DNA of 64,000 nt from Amycolatopsis methanolica 239 (GTDB lineage Bacteria > Actinomycetota > Actinomycetes > Mycobacteriales > Pseudonocardiaceae): NCBI RefSeq assembly GCF_000739085.1, contig NZ_CP009110.1, positions 186,001 to 250,000 on the forward strand. Direction: 5' to 3'. A model generated the notes under the pieces. The model saw nothing but the letters and a program-made list of their open reading frames with translations. It did no database searches and was not told the origin of the DNA. This document shows positions 41,780 through 51,405 of the stretch, in pieces (position 1 is the stretch's first letter; each line of letters opens with the position of its first letter). Position numbers and translations under genes: made by a program.

Positions 41780-42208
41780 ATGAGGGACACGGCCACGCGG
41801 ATCGCCCGGCGGACGTGGTGGCTGCCGTGGCTGATCGGCGCCGCCGTCGTGCCAGTCGGCGCGGCCACGGCGCTGCAGGCGCTGAGCACCGGCCAGCCGC
41901 TCAGCCGCACGTCCTTCGAGCTGCCGCGCAGCGCGCACCGGGTCGTCTACGAGGTCACCGGTTCCGGTTCCGCGCCGGAGATCCGGTACGTCACCGACGG
42001 CGTCAACCGCACCGAGACGCTGCGCGACGTGCCCCTGCCGTGGCGTCTGGAACTCGACCTCGAAGTCGGCCCCGCGCTCGGCGTGGCCCAGGTGACGGCG
42101 GCCAGCCCGGTCGGCTGCACCGTGTCCGTGGACGGCGTCGTCGTGCACACGGCGGAGGCCGCGGACGGCTGGACCTCCGTCTCCTGTTCCTCGGTGATCC
42201 GGCCGTGA
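41780..42208 (+). CDS. MmpS-like membrane protein
   Basis: The 142-residue protein has one N-terminal transmembrane segment (WWLPWLIGAAVVPVGAATAL) and an extracellular beta-sandwich. The pattern HRVVYEVTGSGSAPEIRYVT, LPWRLELDLE, VAQVTAASPVGCTVSVDGVV and a final Cys in SVSCSSV is that of MmpS family transport accessory proteins. In mycobacteria MmpS proteins assist MmpL RND exporters; no MmpL is nearby here. ATG 41780 is 8 bases after AAGGCGAG. Its stop overlaps the GTG of the next gene (GTGA), so the two form a unit. Confidence 0.82.
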   Translation: MRDTATRIARRTWWLPWLIGAAVVPVGAATALQALSTGQPLSRTSFELPRSAHRVVYEVTGSGSAPEIRYVTDGVNRTETLRDVPLPWRLELDLEVGPALGVAQVTAASPVGCTVSVDGVVVHTAEAADGWTSVSCSSVIRP

Positions 42209-43002
42209 GGGCCCGCGCCGCGATCGTGGCCGGCGCGCTGGCGGTCGGCCTGCTGGCCGCACCCGCCGCGTGGGCCGAGACGCGGGTCCTGGACAGCTGC
42301 GTCGCCACCGCCACCGAAGGCGACGAGCTCGCGCTGAGCCCGCTCGCCGTGCTCGACCCGGTGGTGTCTGTGCTGGCGCCGCTGGACCCGCTGAACGTCC
42401 TGGTGCCCGCGTTCGAGACGGCGTGGCGCGCGACCACGCCGATCGTGCTGCCCGCGGCCGGTCCGGCCGGGATCGCCGGGGACGTCATCGCGGACGCGGT
42501 GCTCGCGCGGCTCACCGGCATCTCGGTGGTCGGCCCGGTGCTCGACGTGCTCGTCGGCCCGGTGCACGGCCTGCTGGCCGGCACCTGCCGCATCACCGCG
42601 GTGCCGGCCGAAGCGCCGCGCGCGGACCCGCCGCCGTTGCCTCCACCGCCAACAACGCCACCACCGCCCACGCTCGCCCCGCCGGAGTTCTCGCTGCCCG
42701 CGGGCGGCCCGGCCGGGGGAGGGGCACCGCCCGAGCCGTCGCCGTACCAGGGCGACGGCCCGGCCGGCACGCCCGCCGCGGCCCCCGCGCCCGGGTCGCA
42801 CTACGACGTGCAGAGCACGGTCCCGCAGGCGCAGTTCGACACGGTGGCGCTGGGACGATCCCGCGCGGCAGCGACGGTCGAGGCGCTGCCCGCGGACGAT
42901 CCGCTGCCGTGGGAGAGCCCGGCGATCCTCGCCGCGCTGCTCATCGCACTCGTCGGAATCCAGCTCGGCCGGACCTGGATTTTGCGCCGAACGGACGAAT
43001 AG
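42205..43002 (+). CDS. Secreted Pro-rich membrane-anchored protein (copy 2)
   Basis: The 265-residue protein has a signal peptide (AAIVAGALAVGLLAAPAAWA), a hydrophobic secreted part with Cys in VLDSCVATATEG and LLAGTCRITAVPA, then a Pro-rich linker (PPPLPPPPTTPPPPTLAPPE), and a C-terminal transmembrane segment (ESPAILAALLIALVGIQLG) with a basic tail. The run TGISVVGPVLDVLVGPVHGL recalls LASIPLLGPVLQPLTET of the protein at 32491-33189, and both end VALGRSRAAATVEALPADD/ RPTGTAEALPVARDE before the anchor, so they are paralogues. GTG 42205 is coupled to the MmpS-like gene. Function is unknown. Confidence 0.72.
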   Translation: MRARAAIVAGALAVGLLAAPAAWAETRVLDSCVATATEGDELALSPLAVLDPVVSVLAPLDPLNVLVPAFETAWRATTPIVLPAAGPAGIAGDVIADAVLARLTGISVVGPVLDVLVGPVHGLLAGTCRITAVPAEAPRADPPPLPPPPTTPPPPTLAPPEFSLPAGGPAGGGAPPEPSPYQGDGPAGTPAAAPAPGSHYDVQSTVPQAQFDTVALGRSRAAATVEALPADDPLPWESPAILAALLIALVGIQLGRTWILRRTDE

Positions 43003-43028
43003 ACTCCTCCCGGTGCGGGAGGCGAAGG

Positions 43029-43065
43029 GGATCCAGCGGGCGTTCCGCCCGCCCGCTGGATCCCA
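43029..43065 (+). terminator. 15-bp perfect hairpin terminator
   Basis: GGGATCCAGCGGGCG at 43029-43043 pairs with 43051-43065 across a 7-nt loop. It lies 27 bp after the stop of the Pro-rich membrane protein gene and before the convergent DegT-type gene. No T-run follows, as is usual in this genome. Confidence 0.75.
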
Positions 43066-43174
43066 GGGGCCCTGTCCGCATTACAGAGCAACCCCCATGC
43101 TAATCGGTGGTACCCAAGAACTGCCTGAGAAAACCCCGCGCCACGCCGTGGCCGTCCACATCGGACAGCGGGCG

Positions 43175-44191
43175 TCACGCGCCGAGCGCCTCGCGCACCT
43201 CGCGCACGACGGTGTCCACGTCCGCCTCGGAGAGCGCGGGATGCACCGGCAGCGACAGGACCTCCTCGGTGACCTTCAACGCGACCGGGAAGTCCCGCCG
43301 GGACACCGCCGGGATCTGCGGGTGCTCGCGGAAGCGGTCGTGGTCGAACACCAGCTTCGGGTGGTGCACCTCGGTTTCGACCCCGCGCTCGGCCAGTTCG
43401 GCGACCAGTTCGTCGCGGGCGAGCATCGCGTGCGGGCCGATCAGCACGCTGTACCGGTGCCACGCGTGCTCGCGGCCGGGCAGCTCGGCGGGCACCGTGA
43501 GCCCGGGCGTGCCGGCCAGGCCGACGGACAGCTGCCGCGCGTTGCGCCGCCGCGCCGCGAGCAGCTCGTCCAGCCGGTCCAGCTTCGGGATGCCGACGGC
43601 GGCGTGCAGTTCGGACATGCGGTGGTCGTGCAGCAGGCGCAGGCGATCGGCCAGCGCGGCGTCGTCCGTGGTGACCACGCCGCCCTCGCCGGTGGTCACG
43701 ATCTTGTTGGCGGACAACGAGAAGCAGCCGACGCCGAACGACCCGGCCGCCCGCCCGGCGAAGGTCGCACCGAGCGCCTGGGCCGCGTCCTCCACCAGGT
43801 GCAGCCCGTGTTCCTCGGCGAGCGGGGCGAGCTTGCCCATGTCGGCGGTCTGGCCGTGGGGGTGGACCGGGAGGACCACGCGGGTCTCCGGCGTGATCTC
43901 GGACGCGACCGCGTCCGGGTCGACCGCGAAGTCGTCGCGGGTGATGTCGGCGAACCGGACGGTCGCGCCGGTCCGGAGGATCGCGGCGAGCGTCGCGGCG
44001 GAGGTGAACGGCGACGTGATCACTTCGTCACCGGGGCCCAGCCCGAGCGCCTCCAGTGCGGTGGTGACGGCGGCGGTCCCGCTGCTCACGGCGACCGCGT
44101 GCGCGGTGCCGGCGGCGCGGGCGAAGGCGTCCTCGAAGCGGGCGACCACCGGGCCCTGCGTGAGCGTTCCCGACCGCAGCACCTCCACCAC
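43175..44191 (-). CDS. DegT/DnrJ/EryC1/StrS aminotransferase, N-terminus out of frame
   Basis: The PLP-dependent sugar aminotransferase family transfers an amino group to keto-sugars in surface polysaccharide or natural product pathways. The 338-residue frame shows EVLRSGTLTQGPVVARFEDA, SSGTAAVTTALEALGLGPGDEV, the PLP-contact VEDAAQALGATFAG and the Lys-bearing SLSANKIVTTGEGGVV. The normal start lies upstream: ATG 44235 reads MIPVTAVDVRDAES, then the frame is lost by one missing base near 44190 before VVEVLRSG. So either the gene starts at GTG 44191 without its first 14 residues, or it is frameshifted, or the base is a sequencing error. All catalytic residues are downstream of the break. It is divergent from an AMP-ligase gene. 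Confidence 0.85.
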   Translation of the reverse strand: MVEVLRSGTLTQGPVVARFEDAFARAAGTAHAVAVSSGTAAVTTALEALGLGPGDEVITSPFTSAATLAAILRTGATVRFADITRDDFAVDPDAVASEITPETRVVLPVHPHGQTADMGKLAPLAEEHGLHLVEDAAQALGATFAGRAAGSFGVGCFSLSANKIVTTGEGGVVTTDDAALADRLRLLHDHRMSELHAAVGIPKLDRLDELLAARRRNARQLSVGLAGTPGLTVPAELPGREHAWHRYSVLIGPHAMLARDELVAELAERGVETEVHHPKLVFDHDRFREHPQIPAVSRRDFPVALKVTEEVLSLPVHPALSEADVDTVVREVREALGA

Positions 44192-44359
44192 GGGGATTCG
44201 GCATCGCGGACGTCGACCGCGGTGACGGGGATCATCGGCTCGGCGCTTCCTTTACTGTGTTCGGCTCAGGCGTCCGTAAGACTGTACGAATGGATCCCGC
44301 GTGGTAAACCGCATCCACCCGACCGGTGCAGGTCCGGCCCGACCGGAAGGCGTGGTCCG

Positions 44360-45757
44360 GTGACCCTGCTGGCTCCCGGCGCCCGGCTCGTCGACGCCGA
44401 AACCGGCGCCGTCCTCGACGGTCCGGCGCTGATCATCGAGGTCGAACGGCGGGCCGACGAACTCGCGGCCCTGCCGGACGGCGTGTTGTTCGCCCGCACC
44501 GGCGTCGACCTGAGCGGGGTGCTCACCTACGTCGCGGCGGTGCAGGCCGGGCGCGCGGTGGCGCTGTTCGACCCGGCGCTCGACGTCCCGGTGCTGGCCC
44601 GCCTGATCGAGCGGTTCCGCCCGTCGGCCGTGCTCGACGCGCCCGCTGCCGAGCCGCCGCCCGGGTACCGGGCCGCCGGGGGGAAGTGGCTGCGCCTCGA
44701 CCCGGACGGGGTGCGCCCGCACGGCGACCTCGCCGTGTTGCTGCCGACCAGCGGCTCGACCGGCAACCCGAAGCTGGTGCGGTTGTCCCGCAAGGCGATC
44801 CTCACCAACGCGCACGCGATCGCCGACGTGCTGGGCATCGACGAGCGCGAGGTCGCGCCGACCACACTGCCGCTGCACTACGCGTACGGCCTGTCGGTGC
44901 TCAACTCGCACCTGGTCAGCGGCGCGACGGTGGTGGTCGAGCGGGAGGGCATCCTCGGGCGCGGGTTCTGGGACACGGTCGCCGCGCACGACTGCACGTC
45001 GGTCGCCGGGGTGCCCTACCACTACGAGATGTTGCGGCGGTTGCGGTTCGACCCGGCCGCGAACCCCGGTGTGCACACGCTCACCCAGGCCGGCGGCCGG
45101 ATGCGGCCGGAGCTGATCGCCGAGTTCGACAAGTTGATGCGGTCGGCGGGCGGGCGGATGTTCGTGATGTACGGCCAGACCGAGGCGGCTCCGCGCATGG
45201 CGATCATGCCGTCGGAGCGGCTGGCGGAGAAGATCGGCTCGGTGGGGCCCGCGCTGCCCGGCGGGCAGTTCGCGATCCGCCGCCCGGACGGCGGCGACAC
45301 CACGCACCCCAAGATCACCGGTGAGATCGTCTACCGCGGGCCGAACGTGATGATGGGCTACGCCTCGACGGCGGAGGAGCTGGCGCTGGGCGACGAATGC
45401 GGCGGCGTGCTGCCCACCGGCGACCTCGGGTACCTCGACGAGGAGGGTTTCCTGTTCGTCACCGGGCGGCTCAAGCGGATCGGCAAGGTCTTCGGCAACC
45501 GGATCAGCCTGGACGACCTGGAGGCCGCGACGCGCGCGACGGGCCTGGGGATCGACATCGTGGCCGCCGTCGCGGCCGACGACAAGGTGGTGCTCTTCGC
45601 GGAGGGCGCCGAGGCCGACACCTGCAAGTCGGCGTCACACGCGCTCTCCGACCGGCTGCACCTGCACGCATCGGGCTTCGACGTCCGCCCGATCGACACG
45701 ATCCCGCTGCTGGCCAGCGGCAAGATCGACTACCAGGCGCTGGAAGACCAGGTCTGA
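44360..45757 (+). CDS. AMP-dependent ligase (acyl/aryl-CoA synthetase-like)
   Basis: The 465-residue ANL enzyme is short compared with acyl-CoA synthetases (over 500). Motifs seen are AVLLPTSGSTGNPKLVRLS (P-loop, about 130-148), TTLPLHYAYGLSVLNSHL, MYGQTEAAPRMAIMP, GVLPTGDLGYLDEEGF and TGRLKRIGKVFGNRISLDDL. The C-terminal catalytic Lys is in LLASGKIDYQALE. The family activates carboxylic acids as adenylates and transfers them to CoA or a carrier protein. GTG 44360 gives VTLLAPGARLV and is 9 bases after GGAAGG. The divergent DegT aminotransferase could make an amino sugar that this enzyme's product acylates, but that is inference. Confidence 0.85.
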   Translation: MTLLAPGARLVDAETGAVLDGPALIIEVERRADELAALPDGVLFARTGVDLSGVLTYVAAVQAGRAVALFDPALDVPVLARLIERFRPSAVLDAPAAEPPPGYRAAGGKWLRLDPDGVRPHGDLAVLLPTSGSTGNPKLVRLSRKAILTNAHAIADVLGIDEREVAPTTLPLHYAYGLSVLNSHLVSGATVVVEREGILGRGFWDTVAAHDCTSVAGVPYHYEMLRRLRFDPAANPGVHTLTQAGGRMRPELIAEFDKLMRSAGGRMFVMYGQTEAAPRMAIMPSERLAEKIGSVGPALPGGQFAIRRPDGGDTTHPKITGEIVYRGPNVMMGYASTAEELALGDECGGVLPTGDLGYLDEEGFLFVTGRLKRIGKVFGNRISLDDLEAATRATGLGIDIVAAVAADDKVVLFAEGAEADTCKSASHALSDRLHLHASGFDVRPIDTIPLLASGKIDYQALEDQV

Positions 45758-45844
45758 GCCGCGCGGGGCGCGAGGATCGGGCGCGCCACGCGGCCCCACC
45801 GCTGCGGCGGGATTTGCCCGCCGAGCAGGGCCGATCGGCGCGAG

Positions 45845-46257
45845 CGGGGGCTGACCTGCACCGGCGCGCGGCCAGCCCGGCCGCGGCACTTGGCCCCACC
45901 ATCGTGGCTGCGGCTCGCCCGCCTCGGGTCCTACCCCGGCCCGCGCGCCGGTGCGGCTTCGGCCGGCCTGGCCCGGTCCGCGTGGGTGGGCCGTGCCCTG
46001 TACAGGGGCGCCCGCTCGCCCCGCCTCCTGGTGCCTGGCCCCATCCGCGTGGGCGGGCCAGGCCAGGCACCGGGGCGCCCACCGGCTCCCGGCGCCTGGC
46101 CCCGCCGCTGCGGCTCGCCCGCCTCGGGTCCTACCCCGGCCCCGCGCGCCGGTGCCGCTTCGGCCGGCCTGGCCTGATCCGCGTGGGCGGGCCGCACCCT
46201 GCATCGGCGCGCCCGCCGGCTCCCGGCGCCTGGCCCCGCCGCTGCGGCTCGCCCGCC
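45845..46257. repeat. GC-rich direct repeats in a 745-bp gene-free region
   Basis: A unit beginning CTGCGGCTCGCCCGCCTCGG starts at about 45909, 46109 and again, in part, at 46243. The first copy is about 200 bp and the second about 134 bp, because the second lacks an internal 66 bp. A degenerate end of another copy precedes at 45845-45908. Shared inner words are CGCTTCGGCCGGCCTGGCC and ATCCGCGTGGGCGGGCC. The whole gap 45758-46502 shows no start with a ribosome binding site and no gene-like protein; long open frames on both strands are products of the base composition. Confidence 0.7.
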
Positions 46258-46502
46258 GAGGGTCCCCCGACCGGCGCGGCATCGGCCGGGCAGGCGCTCG
46301 CCTCGCGAGCGGGCCACCCGTCGTCACCACAGCGGCGGCCCGCCCCCACCCACGTGACCCCAGCCCGAGCAGGCACCCCCCGCCGCCCACCTCACCCCGC
46401 CCGGGCCGCGCCCATTCCCCCGAAATGTCTCAGCGACGAAACAATCCGGCCCCGGGAGCGATACCTACGGCAAGGGTGGAGCGGCGTCACGGAGGGTGAG
46501 AG

Positions 46503-47849
46503 GTGCCTGGTGCCCTGGTCGCCGTGTGGCTGGCGCTGGCGGGGGTGGTGACCGCGGCATGGCCGCGCGTCGCGACGGAGCGTGCTCGCCGGGGCTGGAT
46601 CCTGTTCCTCGCTCTGGTGTTCGCCCTGGTCCTGCAGCTCGTCGTGGCCACAGTGCCGGACGACGCGTTCGTCACGTTCCGCTACGCCCGCAACATGGCC
46701 GAGGGGTACGGCGCCGTCTACACGATCGGCGAGCGCACCCAGGGCCTGCCGAACTTCCTGTGGCTGGTGCTGGTCACGCTGCCGCGGGCGTTGTTCGGCG
46801 CGGACGTCGTTGCCGGTGCGGTCATGCTGGGCATCGCGTGCGCGCTCGGCTGCGTCGTCGTGGCGTACCTGCTGGCTAAGCGGGTCACGAACAACGCCGG
46901 GATCGTCGCGGCGCTGCTCACCGCGGGCGCGAGCCTGCTCGCCGCGCACGGGCTGGCCGGCACCGAGACACCGCTGTTCGTCCTGCTGGTGCTGGCCGGG
47001 TGCCTGGCCCTGGTCACCGGCCACCCGCTGGTCGCCGGCGTGCTCGCCGCGCTGGCCGTGATGACCCGCTCCGACGGCGTGGTGTTCGCGCTGCTCGGCG
47101 AGGTGTGGCTGCTGACGGCGGCGGTGCGGCGCCGGTCGAGCTGGTGGGGTCCCGCCGGCTACCTGCTGGGCGCGCTGGTGTTCCTCGTGCCGTGGTGGGC
47201 CTGGGAGGCGACCTACTACGGGCACGCCCGGAGCGGCTGGCCTGCGTCGTCCCACCTGCCGTACGGTTTCCTGCTGTGCGCACTGGCCGCGGTGGGCGCG
47301 GCCGTCGTGTGCGGCAGGACGAGCGCCCACGGCGGCCGCCCGTCGCCGCGGCCCCGGCGGCGGCTGGCCGAGCGGCGTGTCGTGGCCGTGGTCGCGCTCG
47401 TGCTGTGCGCGGTCAGCGTGCCGGCCGCGTTCGCCGCCCAGCATGTCGTGCACGTCGACCGCCAGCGGATGGCGCAGACCACGGAGATCGGTCACTGGCT
47501 GCGTGACCGCCTGCCGTCCGGCTCGAACATCGACACGTTCGGCAACGCCGCGCTGGCCTACCGCGCAGGCCCTCGGATGATGATCACCGGCGTCACCGGG
47601 CCCGCCCCCGAAGACGAGTACGCGCCGGTCGCGCTCTTCGGCCTGCCGGTGCTCGCCGCGCCGCTGGCCTGGTACTCACCGGCGCAGGACTGCGGGATCG
47701 CGGACAAGTACGCGCAGCGCTACGAGGTCGCCACCTTCCAGCGCACCGGACTGGGCTGGCTGACGCTGTACCTGCGCGCCGACAGCGAGTCCCGCCTGTT
47801 GTCCCAGCTCGCCGCCGACCAGCGGCTGACGTACGTGCCCTGCCCCTAG
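46503..47849 (+). CDS. GT-C type membrane glycosyltransferase, AftB-like
   Basis: The 448-residue protein has about nine transmembrane segments and a GT-C signature in the first external loop: VPDDAFVTFRYARNMAEGYG, followed by GERTQGLPNFLWLVLVTL. Mycobacterial AftB and related decaprenylphosphoryl-arabinose-dependent transferases have the same Asp-Asp-x-Phe-(I/V)-x-Phe-Arg-Tyr pattern, where the Asp pair is catalytic. GTETPLFVLLVLAGCLAL matches the second helix group. It ends in a small external domain (RLPSGSNIDTFGNAALAYRA). It is shorter than AftB (about 630). GTG 46503 follows GGAGGGTGA. A role in adding terminal arabinose or another polyprenyl-linked sugar in the wall is likely but unproven. 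Confidence 0.75.
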   Translation: MPGALVAVWLALAGVVTAAWPRVATERARRGWILFLALVFALVLQLVVATVPDDAFVTFRYARNMAEGYGAVYTIGERTQGLPNFLWLVLVTLPRALFGADVVAGAVMLGIACALGCVVVAYLLAKRVTNNAGIVAALLTAGASLLAAHGLAGTETPLFVLLVLAGCLALVTGHPLVAGVLAALAVMTRSDGVVFALLGEVWLLTAAVRRRSSWWGPAGYLLGALVFLVPWWAWEATYYGHARSGWPASSHLPYGFLLCALAAVGAAVVCGRTSAHGGRPSPRPRRRLAERRVVAVVALVLCAVSVPAAFAAQHVVHVDRQRMAQTTEIGHWLRDRLPSGSNIDTFGNAALAYRAGPRMMITGVTGPAPEDEYAPVALFGLPVLAAPLAWYSPAQDCGIADKYAQRYEVATFQRTGLGWLTLYLRADSESRLLSQLAADQRLTYVPCP

Positions 47850-48661
47850 AACCAGCGTTCGAGCACCTGCGCGACGCCGTCCTCGCTGTTCGGGCTCGTC
47901 ACCTCGTCCGCGATCGCCAGCACGTCGGGGTGGGCGTTGGCCATCGCCACACCGTGCCCGGCCCACTTGAGCATCTCCAGATCGTTGGGCATGTCGCCGA
48001 ACGCGATGATCCGTTCGACCGGCACGCCGAACCGCTCGGCCACCTCGGCCAGCCCGGTGGCCTTCGTGATGCCGTGCGCCGCGATCTCGATCAGCCCGCC
48101 GCTCGCGGAGAACGTGATGTCCACGGACTCGTCGAGCACCGCGCGCGCCGCCCGCGCCATCTCGTCCGACGTCATGTCCGGGTGGCTGACCAGCAGTTTC
48201 ACCGCAGGCCGTCCGACGATCTCGGCCCGGGACACCGGCACGCCCTCGCCGTCGCCCCACGGGTTGTGGTAGCCGTGCTCGACCACCAGGTGCTCGACGT
48301 CGGGGTCGAGCGCGCGGCGGCCGACCCGTTCAGCGGCGAACCCGGCGCCGGGCAGCGCCTTCGTCAGCTCGTGCACGGCGTCGTTGAGCATCATCGGCTC
48401 CAGCGCGCCGTGCACCCCGACCACCTCGTCCGCGCCGATGTCGTACAGCACGGCGCCGTTCGCGCACACCGCGTAACCGGTCAGGCCCCCGGCCTGCGCG
48501 ACGGACGGGATCCAGCGCGGCGGGCGGCCCGTGGCGAGCACGACCGGGATCCCCGCGTCGGTGGCGCGCCGCAGCACGGCGGCGGTGCGGGGGGACATCC
48601 GTTCCATGGGGTCGAGCAGGGTGCCGTCCACATCCGACGCGATCAGCAGGGGTTTCTCCAC
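47846..48661 (-). CDS. HAD superfamily phosphatase, Cof type
   Basis: The 271-residue protein has the HAD motifs in order: ASDVDGTLLDP (nucleophile and acid Asp), VVLATGRPPRW (motif II region with Thr), the Lys in KATGLAEVAERFG, and IIAFGDMPNDLEML for metal binding. The large cap between motifs II and III is the Cof-type (C2B) cap. These enzymes hydrolyse small phosphates such as sugar phosphates or flavin precursors. GTG 48661 gives VEKPLLIASDVDG. Gene order (before glf) matches Rv3813c in M. tuberculosis. Its stop overlaps that of the convergent GT-C gene by 4 bp. Confidence 0.92.
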   Translation of the reverse strand: MEKPLLIASDVDGTLLDPMERMSPRTAAVLRRATDAGIPVVLATGRPPRWIPSVAQAGGLTGYAVCANGAVLYDIGADEVVGVHGALEPMMLNDAVHELTKALPGAGFAAERVGRRALDPDVEHLVVEHGYHNPWGDGEGVPVSRAEIVGRPAVKLLVSHPDMTSDEMARAARAVLDESVDITFSASGGLIEIAAHGITKATGLAEVAERFGVPVERIIAFGDMPNDLEMLKWAGHGVAMANAHPDVLAIADEVTSPNSEDGVAQVLERWF

Positions 48662-48724
48662 ACCCCCATTGTCCCTTGGGGTGCGGGCCGACAGATTGTC
48701 GGTGCTGACCGATAGCGTGGGCCG

Positions 48725-49609
48725 GTGCGCGTTGGCATCGTGATTCTCCCCGAGGACAGGTGGTGGGCGGCCGAGCCGAAGTGGCGGGCCGCCGAGGAGT
48801 ACGGCTTCGACCACGCCTGGACCTACGACCACCTCGGCTGGAGAACGCTGGTCGACGGCCCGTGGTTCGCCGCGGTGCCCACGCTGACCGCCGCGGCAAT
48901 GGTGACCTCCACCATCCGGCTCGGCACGTTCGTCGCCTCGCCCAACTTCCGCCACCCGGTGCCGTTCACGCGCGAGCTGATCACCCTCGACGACGTGGCC
49001 GACGGCCGCCTCATCCTGGGCGTCGGCGCGGGCGGCCTCGGTTACGACGCGGGCGTGCTGGGCGGCGAGGAGCTCACCCCGCGCCGGCGGTCGGACCGGT
49101 TCGCCGAGTTCGTCGAGGCGCTGGACGGCCTGCTTATCACCGACGGTTTCGACTACGAGGGCACGTATTACACGGCCCGCGGCGCCCGCAATCTGCCCGG
49201 TTGCGTGCAGCGGCCGCGAATTCCGTTCCTGATCGCCGCCAACGGGCCGCGCGCGATGAAAGTTGCCGCAACATATGGTGGCGGCTGGGTGACCACCGGA
49301 CCGCAGGCGGAAACGCTCGACGAGTGGTGGCAGGGCGTCGCCGAGCTGTCCCGGCGCTTCGACCAGGTGCTGGCCGAGAACGGCCGTCCGGGCGAAGAGG
49401 TCCACCGGTACCTCAGCCTCGACTCCTCTCCGGTGTTTTCCCTGGTCAGCGCCCAGGCGTTCACTGACGCGGCCGGTCGCGCCGCGGAGCTCGGCTTCAC
49501 CGACGTGGTCGTGCACTGGCCGCGTTCGTCCGGCCCGTACGCCGGCCGTGAGGCCGTGCTCGAAGAAGTGGTGGCAGACGTGCTGCCGGGCCTGCGTGAA
49601 GCGCAATAG
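48725..49609 (+). CDS. LLM class F420-dependent oxidoreductase
   Basis: The 294-residue protein has the luciferase-like TIM barrel used with coenzyme F420 (or FMN). Typical parts are MRVGIVILPEDRWWAAEPKW, GFDHAWTYDHLGW, RLGTFVASPNFRHPVPFTRE and RLILGVGAGGLGYD. Actinobacteria have many such enzymes; substrates vary from cofactors to natural product intermediates. The GTG at 48725 is the first residue of the barrel strand. The gene is divergent from the HAD gene by 63 bp and is followed by glf after 48 bp, on the same strand. Substrate unknown. Confidence 0.9.
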   Translation: MRVGIVILPEDRWWAAEPKWRAAEEYGFDHAWTYDHLGWRTLVDGPWFAAVPTLTAAAMVTSTIRLGTFVASPNFRHPVPFTRELITLDDVADGRLILGVGAGGLGYDAGVLGGEELTPRRRSDRFAEFVEALDGLLITDGFDYEGTYYTARGARNLPGCVQRPRIPFLIAANGPRAMKVAATYGGGWVTTGPQAETLDEWWQGVAELSRRFDQVLAENGRPGEEVHRYLSLDSSPVFSLVSAQAFTDAAGRAAELGFTDVVVHWPRSSGPYAGREAVLEEVVADVLPGLREAQ

Positions 49610-49612
49610 TGA

Positions 49613-51395
<1,783 letters not shown>

Positions 51396-51405
51396 GGAAC
51401 CACCC

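Noticed and set aside
45770..46400. Overlapping long frames in the repeat region before 46503
   Set aside because: All are translations of the GC-rich repeat unit on both strands, without ribosome binding sites or gene-like composition.
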